Shown here in pieces: positions 34,877 through 45,005 of a DNA stretch of 64,000 nt. Within the stretch, counting starts at the first letter, position 1, and every line of letters starts with the position of its first letter. Origin of the DNA: Nepenthes gracilis (taxonomy: Eukaryota; Streptophyta; Magnoliopsida; Caryophyllales; Nepenthaceae); contig BSYO01000004.1 of the NCBI GenBank assembly GCA_033239525.1, positions 12,810,037 through 12,874,036 on the forward strand, written 5' to 3'. The notes under the pieces are model-generated. The model made no database searches. It saw only the letters and a list, made by a program, of their open reading frames with translations, and had not been told where the DNA came from. The position numbers were made by a program, and so were the translations under genes.

Positions 34877-36912
34877 ATGGCACCTGGGGTGAGACAGATT
34901 GCCTCCACGGTGACGCTCGACAAGCTCACGGAGATTCAAGCTCGATATCGAATCCCTGAGTCTACAGCCATAATGATTCCGGAGTCGCATGATAGGGCAT
35001 TGTATCCTCAGGACGGCTTCATTACCGTTTATGAAGTCCACCTCAAAGGCGGGCTACGGTTTCCCATCGCGGAGGAGCTTTATGACATTATAAGGGCACT
35101 GGGAGTGCCCCTTGCCAGGCTTCAGCCGAACGTGGTGAGGTATCTGGTATCCCTGTGCATCTTCTTCCGATGTCATAAGAGGCTCTTGAATGCCCTTGTG
35201 GTTAAGGTGAGGTTTTGCTTTACATAGAACCTTGACTGGATCATAATGACTCCCCGTCCGGACTTTTCTTTGATGTGTGGGGGTAACCCGGATTCCACGA
35301 AACGCTGGAAGGATAAGTTCTTCTTTCTTGGCGTTCACGAGCATTGGGTCATTCCCTTTAAGTGGGGGAATGTGGCTATCCAGTATAGCTCTGACCCTTC
35401 CTTCGAATGAGGACAGGGAGAATGTGAAGGAGTTCACGGACTTGGTGCTGGCTAATCTGGGGAGCTTTCACCTGAACAAGCGCAACATCTGGCTGTCCCC
35501 CGAGAAGTTTGAGGAAGCCAAGTCGGGACCGCGGGCCGAGGCTTCTGCCGCAGCTTCTTCCGAGAAGTCCAAGAAGAGACTGAGGAGGAGAGCTAGGATT
35601 CTGAGGATCGGGGGTCCCGTTGTCCGCTTGGGTGAAGACATCCCTGCCAAGAGCTCGGGACTCCGGGCGGCCTGCTCCGAGCCTTCCTCCAGTGATGATG
35701 ACGATGATTTCACCATCGATGATTTGAGCGATGATGACATGGCTGCTCCTCTGATCAAGAGGTCAAGGACTGGCCCCTTGCCTGAGTCCTCGGGGTCTGG
35801 AGGTCTCGCCATCACTTCCACTGCTAATCTCGCCGAGCCCTTAGCAGCTGAAGGTCTCGCCTTCAGTTCCACTACTAATCTCGTTGAGCCCCCGGGGGAA
35901 ATTGTTCAGATTGTGGAGCTTCCGGACGTCCAGCCCCCTTGTGATGATTTCGTCCTCGAAGTTCCTGTTGGATTGCCTGGTGACGTCTCGGACAGGATTG
36001 ATCACCCTTCCGAGGACATAGGAGACGGGAACGTCATGGTGGACTCTGAGAGGGGGATGACGGCTGAGACGATCCGAGAGGTGGTGGAGGTCGAGGACTT
36101 AAGTGTCGACGAGCTCATGCCCCTTGATCCTTCTGAGTGCCCTACTGCGGTTCAAGTCGAGCGGTCGTCTGAGTTTCTTGGGGATGTTGATTTTGAGGCA
36201 GGCCCTCCTGTGCCTTTTACAGCCACTGAATCCGTGTCTGAGGTGGCACCCGCGGGGCCTAAGAGCGGTCTTCAGGAGCCCGAGATCCATGGGGAGCGTG
36301 GCACAGGGGACGACTCTCTCGTTTCTAAGGTAACCCACTGTTTCTTTTCCTGCCCTATCCCCATCTGTTCGTATTTTGATGGACCTTTCTGCTGCAGTTC
36401 TAGGGTCTGATCGGAGGCCTCAGTGAACTGGTAGGGGTGATCGCCCAATCCCACTTGGAAGTGGGGTCTTCGAGGGCTGCCCGAGAAGCCGCGCAACGGG
36501 CGGAAGCGGAGCTGGCTGAAGCTGAGGAGAAGATTGCTTCTTTGGAGGACACTGTCAAGCTCCTGCGGCTTCGGCAGGGCCTTCTTCAAGATTGGATCCT
36601 TCGCCAAGAAGAGAGGTTGAGGACGTCCGTACAGGTTGCGAGATGGCACCAGTGTTGGACGGCAAGTTCTGGGACGGCATCCGTATGTGCCGCCGAGTGG
36701 CGCGACTGGTCCGTCCGCGATTTCTTGTAGCTGTCCTCGATCCCAGGAACTCCAGTGCCTTGAGTGTAGAAGACTTATACGGCGTCGTTGGGAGACCTTT
36801 CCCTGGGCCTCCCCGGGCGGGGCCTGATGGTGAGCCTCTTACGCCCGAGGAGCCAGTTCCGGCGGATCAAACGGGGTCTTCAGGAGCCCAAGAGGCTCAA
36901 GGAGGGAGTTGA
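34877..36912 (+). pseudogene. Antisense ORF (aORF) of T2, nearly full length
   Basis: Starts at ATG 34877 (MAPGVRQIAS). Residues about 17-105 form the Transposase_28-like domain, with DGFITVYEVHLKGGLRFPI and LGVPLARLQPNVVRYLVSL. An in-frame TAG lies at 35224-35226, just after a possible short GT-AG interval (35209-35226). The frame then continues with STKRWKDKFFFLG to about 35405, where a one-base shift moves it into the long frame ending at the next splice site. That frame has a K/R-rich patch, acidic Ser-rich low complexity (DDDDDFTIDDLSDDD) and a Pro/Glu-rich tail. A phase-0 GT-AG intron (36330-36403) joins to an alanine/glutamate coiled coil (REAAQRAEAELAEAEEKIAS). A further frame shift near 36560-36660 leads to the conserved end FWDGIRMCRRVARL and stop 36910-36912. 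The role is unknown; a nuclear or DNA-binding role would be a guess. Confidence 0.7.
36330..36403 (+). other. Predicted 74-nt intron in the T2 aORF
   Basis: The donor is AAG|GTAACC and the acceptor TTCTAG|GG, with a pyrimidine-rich stretch before it. Splicing preserves frame (phase 0), skips an in-frame stop in the unspliced reading, and joins the acidic region to the coiled-coil exon. Confidence 0.55.
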
Positions 36913-36979
36913 GAGGCGCTCCCTTGATACGTTGCTTCTTTTCTTATTTTGCTACACTTGTACACAAATTCTTTTTATG

Positions 36980-36985
36980 AATAAG
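36980..36985 (+). promoter_or_regulatory. Near-consensus polyadenylation signal after the T2 aORF
   Basis: AATAAG in TTTTATGAATAAGACTTG, aligned with AATAAA after the T1 aORF. Confidence 0.45.
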
Positions 36986-37197
36986 ACTTGTCCTTTTTGC
37001 ATCAGGAGCTTGGACGTTCCTTTTGTCTTGCTTGTACGAGTGTTCCTCTCTTCTTTTTTTTTTTTTTTGCGGCGCAATATTCGGCGCCTTACTCTCAGCT
37101 TTGAGCGCGTGATCTCTTTAGGATCCTTGGCTTTTTAACTTCTCGGGTTTGGGCATGTGACCCTCTCAGGATCTTCTAGCCTTTACCTATTTACTCT

Positions 37198-37622
37198 TTT
37201 GACCTCTGGGGCCGCTCGGTCACAGCCGAGTTTTTGAGTTTTGACCTCTGGGGCTCGGCCTCTGGGATCGCTCGGTCACAGCCGAGTTTTTGAGTTTTGA
37301 CCTCTGGGGCCCGGCCTCTGGGACCGCTCGGTCGCAGCCGAGTTTTTGAGTTTTGACCTCTGGGGCCCGGCCTCTGGGACCTCTCGGTTACAGCCGAGTT
37401 TTTGAGTTTTGACCTCTGGGGCCCGGCCTCTAGGATTGCTCGGTCGTAGCCGGAGTTTTGAGTTTTGACCACTGGGGCCCGGCATCTGGGACCGCTTGGT
37501 CACAGCCGAGTTTTTGAGTTTTGACCTCTGGCCTCTGGGACCGCTCGGTCACAGCCGAGTTTTTGTGTTTTGACTTCTAGGGCCCGACCTCTGGGACCGC
37601 TCGATCACAACCGAGTTTTTGT
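37198..37622. repeat. 56-bp minisatellite between the convergent genes of T2
   Basis: About seven to eight head-to-tail copies. The monomer has TTTTGACCTCTGGGGCC, then GGCCTCTGGGACCGCTCGGT and CACAGCCGAGTTTTTGAG. Starts of TTTTGACC at 37295 and 37351 give a 56-bp period; the first and a late copy are shortened. Minus-strand ORFs 37191-37503 are repeat translations. It lies between the aORF poly(A) signal and the gag stop, about where pol is missing. Confidence 0.9.
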
Positions 37623-37877
37623 TTGTGCCGCGAGTTGCTTCATCGTCGATGAGGGAGCATGAGAACGCTTCAGAGTAGGCGAAATGAAGGGACGTTTTCA
37701 TTGATGTACACGTTTTACACTGAGTGGCCTCCGTGGCCTTTTCTCTCTCTTTTTTTTTCTTTGGTTACATTAGTCCGCGCGCTTGGGCCTTCATGCTCCT
37801 CAGTTACCGCTCCCATGGCTCTTCCGACAGCTACGTTTGGGGTTGGTCTTGTTGGTATTGGCGCCCTCAGCGGGTGG

Positions 37878-38681
37878 TCAGGCCTGCTCTGCTCCCATTA
37901 CGGCCTTGCCCTTTGAGCGGCGCGACCGGGTGCGCCCTGCTGTTCCCGGGGCCACGCCCGGTCGTGGCAGGAAGTGGTCGAGATAGCCCTCCGTTACGAA
38001 CCGCTCGATCTCCACCTGGAGTTTCCGGCAGTCCTCGGTGTCATGGCCATGGCTGCAGTGGTAATGGCAGTACTCCCACTGGTCACCTCCCTCTAGATTC
38101 TTTAACGCCTTGGGCCATCTCAGGAACTCCTCGTCCCTGATCTGCCTCAGGATGTTGGTGAGGGAGTCGGTGAGAGCAGGTGGGCCCGAGGGCCCGTCTC
38201 CTCCAAGGACCATCCGTTCGGGCTCTTCTTGCCCGGACGGCCCTTGGGTCTTCAGCTGGGCGCTCGCCCTTCTTTTTCCTTCCCCTGTCCTCAGGGGCAG
38301 GGGGTCTTTTCGTCCTCCCGGCTGACTTGTTTCGTCGGTTTTGGGCCCGAAGACCGTCTTCCAGAGCCTTTTGAGCCCTTTCTTTGTCGGGGCTTGGCTC
38401 ATGAACTTTTTTCTTTTGAGGTAGTCCCTCAACTCGCCAGGAGCCCGTGTCGAGTGTTGCCTCTGGGGTGCCGCTGGACGCGGGCTTTCGGGGTGCGGGC
38501 CCCTAGATTGCTCGTCCACCTTCTCTCGGAGGGTACGGACGGCTCTTGTGAGGCTGTCCACCTTCTGTACTAGCTTGCGCACGCTAGTACCAGGGCCGCC
38601 ACTCACTCTGCCACCCGATGGGAGGCACATGTCGTAGCACTCCTCTTCCCGGGTGGACGTACTGTCTTGCCTGCTGATCAT
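37878..38681 (-). CDS. gag: gag-derived 267-residue protein of T2
   Basis: Intact minus-strand ORF from ATG 38679-38681 to a stop at 37878. The N-terminus is followed by a heptad-like stretch (SVRKLVQKVDSLTRAVRTLR) and a basic, Pro-rich middle. The C-terminal third contains LTNILRQIRDEEFLRWPKAL and a zinc-knuckle-like YCHYHCSHGHDTEDCRKLQ, followed by IERFVTEGYLDHFL. These are standard for the C-terminal half of Tat gag (ILMQI.......WP..L..., YC.FH..HGH.T.DC..L...IE.LI..G.L..F). The central Retrotrans_gag core is missing, so this is an internally deleted gag kept open. It starts about 65 bp inside the PBS. It may bind RNA but probably cannot form particles alone; that is inference. Confidence 0.8.
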   Translation of the reverse strand: MISRQDSTSTREEECYDMCLPSGGRVSGGPGTSVRKLVQKVDSLTRAVRTLREKVDEQSRGPHPESPRPAAPQRQHSTRAPGELRDYLKRKKFMSQAPTKKGLKRLWKTVFGPKTDETSQPGGRKDPLPLRTGEGKRRASAQLKTQGPSGQEEPERMVLGGDGPSGPPALTDSLTNILRQIRDEEFLRWPKALKNLEGGDQWEYCHYHCSHGHDTEDCRKLQVEIERFVTEGYLDHFLPRPGVAPGTAGRTRSRRSKGKAVMGAEQA

Positions 38682-38742
38682 CTTCAGGGCGTTGGTTGTT
38701 CTGCGAGGGGGAAAGCTTGTGAACTTTTGTTAGCTTTTCGTT

Positions 38743-38759
38743 CCCACAGACGGCGTCAA
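38743..38759 (-). promoter_or_regulatory. Primer-binding site of T2
   Basis: The minus strand reads TTGACGCCGTCTGTGGG directly after the 5' LTR end, matching the Tat-type PBS TTGGCGCCGTCTGTGGG with one mismatch. Confidence 0.8.
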
Positions 38760-39757
38760 TGTTACGTTCTGCATCCGCGGGGTCCAGTCGGATCCGTGGT
38801 TTCCAAGTAATACAAGTGTTTGGGGTGTTGGACACGAGAGGAAGATCAAGACCGGATCTTTTACGTGGGAAACTTCCTCTTGAATGGGGAGGAAAAACCA
38901 CGAGGCACAGGGCCTTAGAAATGCTTCACTATTTGGGTGGAAGTCTTTACAAAGTACAAGTGTTAGGGAGCATTCCTCCCCTATCTCTTGCTTTGTATCT
39001 CTTTTTTAGGGGGGATCACTCACTGGAAGGCTCTATCACTCTTTCTTGTTTCGATTCGCTGGGAGAGAGAGATTCAGTGGCCGAGAGGAAGTGAGCCTTT
39101 TTCCTTCTTTCTGGAGCAAATTTTGGGGGAAGAGAATTCGGTCTTTTTGAAGGAGACTTTGCTGGGTATTTATAGGAAAGATCATGCCGTTGGGGAGGAG
39201 ACACGTGGCAGCCATCGGATGGCCCAGAAGCTATATAGTGTCCCACCGGCTTTATTTAATGCTGCTGACGTGCGTGGGATGGCACGTGGCTGGCGCCGCT
39301 GGTAGGCCTAGGCGTGTCAGATATGTGAGGTCTAGGCGTCAGTCTTGATTTGACCAGGCATGCCCTGTTTAGACGGCGACTGACAGTGGCAGCAGGTTTC
39401 CTTGGGAATCGGCGATGTTGCTTAGCTGGCATCCTCGGCCGAGCATAAGGCAGTCCTCGGGGGATCCTCTGGGGAAAAGCCTCGGAGTCTCTTTTTCTTG
39501 ACCTCTCGGACGGCTCTGAGACTCGGCAGGACTTCCAGGTTCTCGGTCTTTTTGCTGTCCGTATATTTGGATGGTGTCCTCGATCTCCCTTATGAGTGGA
39601 CGGGTCCTCTTGGACTTCTGCTGTGGTCTTAGGTTTGGGCCGCCGGCCTCTACTTTGGACCTCTCAGGCTGTCCAGTTTTCTTGGCTTGTGGGAGCCTCT
39701 CGTTTGGGCCTTTCTCCTGGGCCGCGCTTTTATGGGACCTTATATTAGAGCCCAACA
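38760..39757 (-). repeat. 5' LTR of T2
   Basis: Read on the plus strand it begins TGTTACGTTCTGCATCCG and ends AGAGCCCAACA. It contains the roughly 75 bp missing from the other LTR. On the minus strand, TATAAATACC (plus 39166-39175) is a likely TATA box. Differences from the partner LTR are mainly C/T and G/A changes. Confidence 0.85.
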
Positions 39758-39762
39758 ATATT

Positions 39763-41505
39763 AAACTCCTCAAAATGAAAAATAATAATATGAATATCTA
39801 TAATAATATAAATACATGAGAACGCAGTCTTAATAACATAAATGCCCATAAATCTTGCATTCTTTCAACATAAAAACTTATAGACTCTAAAATCACATCT
39901 TTTGAAAATATTTTCAGTAAATATACAATCTTTGTTGGTATGTTATTAAATTACTTTACTCTATAGTCAAAAAACTTAAAAGGAAAACCAAATATTTAGC
40001 AAATAGTATCATAAATAATATTAGAATAAATAAGCCTCTTAGATAATAACATACAATATTAGTGATAATATGTAATAAATCATCAACCTTTCAAAATTTC
40101 ATGTTACATCAAAACTATGATTTAAAAGTTATAATGACAACTTAATATAAAAAATGTTATTGAAATTTCATTGATTCCGAATATCAACAACAATAGATTT
40201 TATCGAACCTATTCCAATAGAGACTACAACTATATGAGATATTATAAATATTTTCTTAGATTTCATTATATTACTGTGATAAATAGCTACACGACTTCCA
40301 CCAACGATTGGATAATATAAAGTACTGATACTTACAAATTTAATAAGAAATAAACTCCATAATATCATAATATCTTACCACATATAGTATTTAAATATCA
40401 AATTCAAATCATATAATCTATATTATTGTCAAAACATACTACAATCATATTTGCTTGGTTCAACCAGGAACTACGTTCAAACAGGGTACAGATTATACTA
40501 TCTCAATCTAATGTCAAACTCAGCATCCCAAAGTATGATACCCATTGATATCTCAACAAATGCTGTTCACAGGACTGACTATAAGTATTTCTCTAAAATT
40601 ATCAAGCTGAATTTTCGATATAAAAAATTAATATTTGCTAAGTATAAATTATATTAAAATTTTATAAATTCTGTATTTTTTGAAATCATAATATTTTAAG
40701 ATAATTTTTTTTTATCTTGAACATAAATAACCAATAAAATCACAAATGTGAACTAAGTAAATGTCAAGAGTAATCTCCAAAATGATAGTGAAAATTCTAA
40801 GAATAAACTAAGTATCCGACTAATAATTAAAATCTTACCAACTCCTTACAAACTTACTAATATATTGATATCTTTTTTGATATCATAAAAGTGCATCCTA
40901 TTTTATCTATACAAAACAAATCTCATGAATTATTGTTTTATTTGAACTGTCCTAACTAATTAAATAGGATCCATCCGAGATGATAAATTATCTAAAATAC
41001 CATCAATGCATTAAACACAATAAAACATGAATTAATCCAGATTATAATAAATAACATAGTTGAAAATCCTTCCCAATTTATTCTCCTAAGACTAACTCGC
41101 AGAAAAATCTCAACAAGTTGCATAAGAATAATAAGTCGGATTTTGGTACTTATTGTCATATATTTGTTAATCAATTTTTATGCCTTCGAAGATTGAAATT
41201 GCATTTGGTCGACATAATAATAATCATAGCATGCCAAAGAGTAGTAATAGCAATGTTACTATCCCATGAACAATTAGCCTGAACATCAAAAGTTGCCTTA
41301 GCCAACAGTATGCTAGAACAAAATTTAGTGATTGGTAATAACTTTTTGTCACTTGATTTCTACCACTTTGAGATTTTAAAATTGAAATTCAATAATGTAT
41401 TATTAAAATGCATACTTCATAGTATAAGAATAATAATCATGAGGGCATGAACGATTGGAATGAAAATTATTTGTCACCTCAGTCAGTGACAAGATGAATA
41501 GATTT
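39763..41505. other. AT-rich interval, no gene recognised
   Basis: Strongly AT-rich. Open frames at 40168-40368, 40451-40657 and 40992-41174 show no domain. The interval ends in the GATTT duplication of the next LTR. Confidence 0.5.
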
Positions 41506-43779
41506 TGTAATGTACTGATTTTTGAATATCGTAATTTTGGATAATTAAGATAATATAATAAAAATTGGCCTTAATTCATGTAAAAAAAATTAGGTTTCGG
41601 GACTGTAGAAAGTGTCGGCGGCGGAAAGCCTACCGAGCGCCTCAGGCGGCGCTCGAACCCGTGGGCTAGCGCCCACCCCCTGGCGCTAGAGATAGAGCTG
41701 ACTTGCCTGCCGTGCGCCCGGCCGACGATATAAAAGGGGGCCGTGAGGATTCTCAGCCATTTTTCTTGACTTCCATGAGAAAGAAGAGAGAGAGTGCGTG
41801 AAGGTGAAGAGAAAGAAAGAAAAAATCAAGGTTCTCAAGTTTGATTCCGGCTTGGAGCTAGTTAGAGAAGTGGTAGATCGGATCGAGGTAAATGCACTCG
41901 TACGATTTTTTTTCATTTCTTTGTACCTTTATTTTGTTTTTTCAGATATCCTTATTCTGATACCGGATTAAATTTATATTTTGTGTTACCCATGATTTAA
42001 GCATGCACATATGTGTATTTCATGCCCAATTTCGTAGTTTTGACCGGTTTTCGAACGTGAAACCTTAACCTCATGCTCAAACGATTTTACTCATTTATTT
42101 TGAGATTTTTGCATAAATTCATTTTAGAATATTGTTACACATACCTTGAATATATTAATTTATTAATTGGGTGTCTAATTTTGTAGTTTTGTATGATTTT
42201 ATACTCACCGAAATTCTAACCCGCACCCTGTTGGATTTTTATCCAAATTAATTGTAATTTATGTATGATTTAACTTTGAAAATTTATAATTCTATCTTTA
42301 TAGACGTGGGTACTCCTTATATTTGGTTTTTATGTACATATATTATATGTTAGTTATATATTTTTTTAAAAAAATTGTTGGACTTAAATAGTAATGTTTA
42401 ACTACATGTACGTTAATTATATTATCTTATATATACTCCAAAAATTATGTTATATACATTTGTGAAGGGATTTGTCATTCAGAAGCTTTAAAGTTATATT
42501 GGCTCATTTCGATAAGAATTTCTTATATGCCTCAAGTTTTATGGTAATTTGTGTATGAAATTATAAGAATGTGAAAACATGAATTCATGATAACTAATTA
42601 TCCGCATTCGTATCAAAGAATTATGAAAGTTACGTTTGGCTTAATGTAAAAAGGATTTCCTAATTCTTTTAAGCTTCAAGGAATTTATGCATGTAATTAA
42701 AATCAGTTGAGGATTTAAGCTTACGAGAATATGAAAATATATATCTGAACAAGTTTTATGGAAAAATGATCAAGGAGGGATATTCTGTAATTAAATGATG
42801 GACTTATGAACTGTTCTCCAGTAGAGTGGGAACGAAGTATTGATGGGTTTAAGAGTAAAATTTCCTAAGAAAATAATAAACTAAGAACTTGGACCGATAA
42901 ATATTCATCTGATAGTATATTTTGGCATACTTTAGTATATTATAATGGAAGGTCGTTATTTGCTTTGGTGTCGCGTGCGGCTATAGCGCCGTTTATAGGC
43001 ATTATATGTAGACGGCTTGCCTCTGGGTATTGAATGTGAGTAGATAGCTTTTGATTGTGTAAGAGCAGACACAATTTAGGTTACGACCGACCGCTTCTTT
43101 AGTTAGTAAGGCCTACTGGCCCTGGTCCCCAACAAAATAAGTTTTTCGGCATGATTTGATGATTAAGAAAAGAAAAGAAAATGAATTAAAGAAATTCGAA
43201 CATATTAAGAAAGTATGATTTTTCAATCATGTTTTATGATCTCTCATGTGTCTCTATTTCCTCCTATATATATTATTATGATTTTGAATATGAAATTTAC
43301 AGGTTTCTTGTTATATATATAATTTATTGAGTATTTGACTCATCCTTACTGCTTTCTTTTCTCAGATGAGTGTGAGTTTGCACCCGATGAGACGGTGTAA
43401 AGGATTTGAGTTGCTAGGCTTGAAGATGTGGAAGATGATCATGTGGACTTAATTTTGTAGTTTTGTACCTTTCTGATGTTTATATTGTATACTGATGGAT
43501 TTGTATATTAATGTTTGTGTACGATGTTGATACAGATATAGTTTAGTTTTTGCAGGTTATTACGGTTTGTTTTGGTACCTAATAGCATCTAATATGAACC
43601 GACTTCGTACCGGAATTTGATGTTGATGCCACATATTTGTTGTAGTTTTTGGATCATGTGTTGATGATATTGAGGTTGTATGCATGTTGTACAGGATTTT
43701 GTACAGGTTGTATTAGGCCGACGACCGTATTACAATCAAAACTCCGTCAAATTTTTGGTTAAAAATACAATACGTCACA
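41506..43779 (+). mobile_element. Solo LTR (A2) of a gypsy element
   Basis: Perfect TSD GATTT (41501-41505, 43780-43784). It starts TGTAATGTACTGATTTTT and ends ATACGTCACA. It has a GC-rich promoter (41610-41700) with GCGCTCGAA-type motifs, a TATA-like GATATAAAAGGGGG (41728), a GA-rich leader, then a GTGGTAGATC block and a long AT-rich body colinear with A1 and A3. The 76-codon frame 41686-41916 (minus) is not a gene. Confidence 0.9.
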
Positions 43780-43784
43780 GATTT

Positions 43785-44435
43785 TATGATTTATCATAAT
43801 ATTTTCAATACTTAATTACCAAAATCTCTGAAATTGAAATTGTATTTTGTCAATAAAAGATTAAACTGTGAATATCATAATATAAAAATTGATAACTTTA
43901 TTAATATAATTATCTTCTTCCTCAATATACTATTACTATTCACGCATCTCTCTCTCTCTCTCTCTCTCTTATAGTGACTAAAACTAACTCAAATGGTGAA
44001 GATTCCTATATAATAAGTCACACTACTATATTCTACATGGTGTAGGTGTGAACCCTTAACTCCATAGCTGAATCAGCCCAACCCCCTTCACTTCACATAC
44101 GTGCATACTAATGTGAATATGGTGGGAGAAGAGGGGCCGTCTGTGTAATGAATGGGTGAAGGAAGAAATTCATATATTTTTTAATTATGACATTTAATTT
44201 AACAAAATTTAAAATTTATTTATTAATTACTCACGTATACACATAAGCACTTAATAATATTACAATACATCCTAATTATAACTCTCAAGTATAGAAAATA
44301 ATTGTTGAATGTCAACAAAAAAATTTACCAAAATACCATTCTAATGGTTCTACAAATCCAACAAATCCAATCTCAATACGAGCTTAGTATAAGCTTACCT
44401 ATAATTAATATCTTATTAATTATCTTATTAATGAT
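43785..44435. other. AT-rich interval with a (CT)n microsatellite
   Basis: An uninterrupted TC run lies at about 43947-43970. Nothing else is recognised. Confidence 0.6.
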
Positions 44436-45005
44436 CACCATGAGTTAAGAACCTCATAAATCCGAATTGAAATATTACAAATATAAATGAAGACAAGAAT
44501 CGAACCACTATTTCTTCTAGCTAAACAAGGAGGAGTCAACCTTACTCATTCAAAAATCCATACCAACTAGTGCATTGTTGAATTTAGAATGTCAAGCTTG
44601 TGATGATTGTTTAAGATCATAAAAAGTTTTCCTCAGCTTACATAAGAATCCAGTTCTTTCTCCTGAGTGGCCCGGAGGGAGATCCATATAACCTTCTTTC
44701 AAATAACTTTATAAGAAGACATTTTTAATATCCATTTGGAACAAGGGCCAATCATAATTTACTATTGTTGACATTAGTACTTTAACTACACTCTACTTTT
44801 GCTACTAGAGTAAAACTCTAATTATAGTCAACTCTATAGGTTTGAGTAAAACCTTTTACTATAAATATAGCCTTTTGTTTTTTAATATTCCAATCGCTAT
44901 TGTATTTTATTTCATATATCCATTTACAACAAATAGTTTGTTGCTCTTTAGGCAGTTGAACTATATCCCATGTCTTTGATGATGATCGAAAGAAATATGT
45001 TTTCC
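44436..45005 (-). pseudogene. pol: Ty1/copia reverse transcriptase remnant
   Basis: Minus-strand translation gives TWDIVQLPKEQQTICCKWIY, then NSDWNIKKQKAIFIVKGFTQ, TLVAKV and, further on, GSPSGPLRRKNWIL and KVDSSLF. These match the start of the copia RT (TW.LV.LP.GK..IGCKWV, YK.RLVAKGFTQ..G.DY..TFAPVAK, PPGF, and F.QS..D.SLF). Frameshifts and stops are frequent and the YVDD region is not recognisable. It is an old fragment with the same orientation as the remnant at 32309-33110. Confidence 0.8.

Larger units (their letters stand above)
33401..39757 (-). mobile_element. Pol-less Tat-type retrotransposon T2
   Basis: 6357-bp element with perfect TSD ATATT (33396-33400, 39758-39762). LTRs are 33401-34326 and 38760-39757. 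Minus-strand order is 5' LTR, PBS, gag fragment, 56-bp minisatellite, antisense ORF, PPT, 3' LTR. Protease, RT, RNase H and integrase are completely absent. The LTRs look about 94% alike over a hand-compared stretch of nearly 300 bp, so it is younger than T1. It is GC-richer than its surroundings. With gag incomplete and pol gone it would need enzymes from a partner element. Confidence 0.88.

Noticed and set aside
35468..35872. 134-codon minus-strand ORF opposite the T2 aORF
   Set aside because: Shadow frame of the acidic, Ser-rich plus-strand aORF. The homologous T1 region supports the plus strand.
36272..36649. 125-codon minus-strand ORF
   Set aside because: Shadow of the aORF intron and coiled-coil exon; no similarity to gag or pol.
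37198..37622. Regular direct repeats that might suggest a CRISPR array
   Set aside because: Copies are contiguous with no unique spacers, and the context is a plant retrotransposon. It is a minisatellite.
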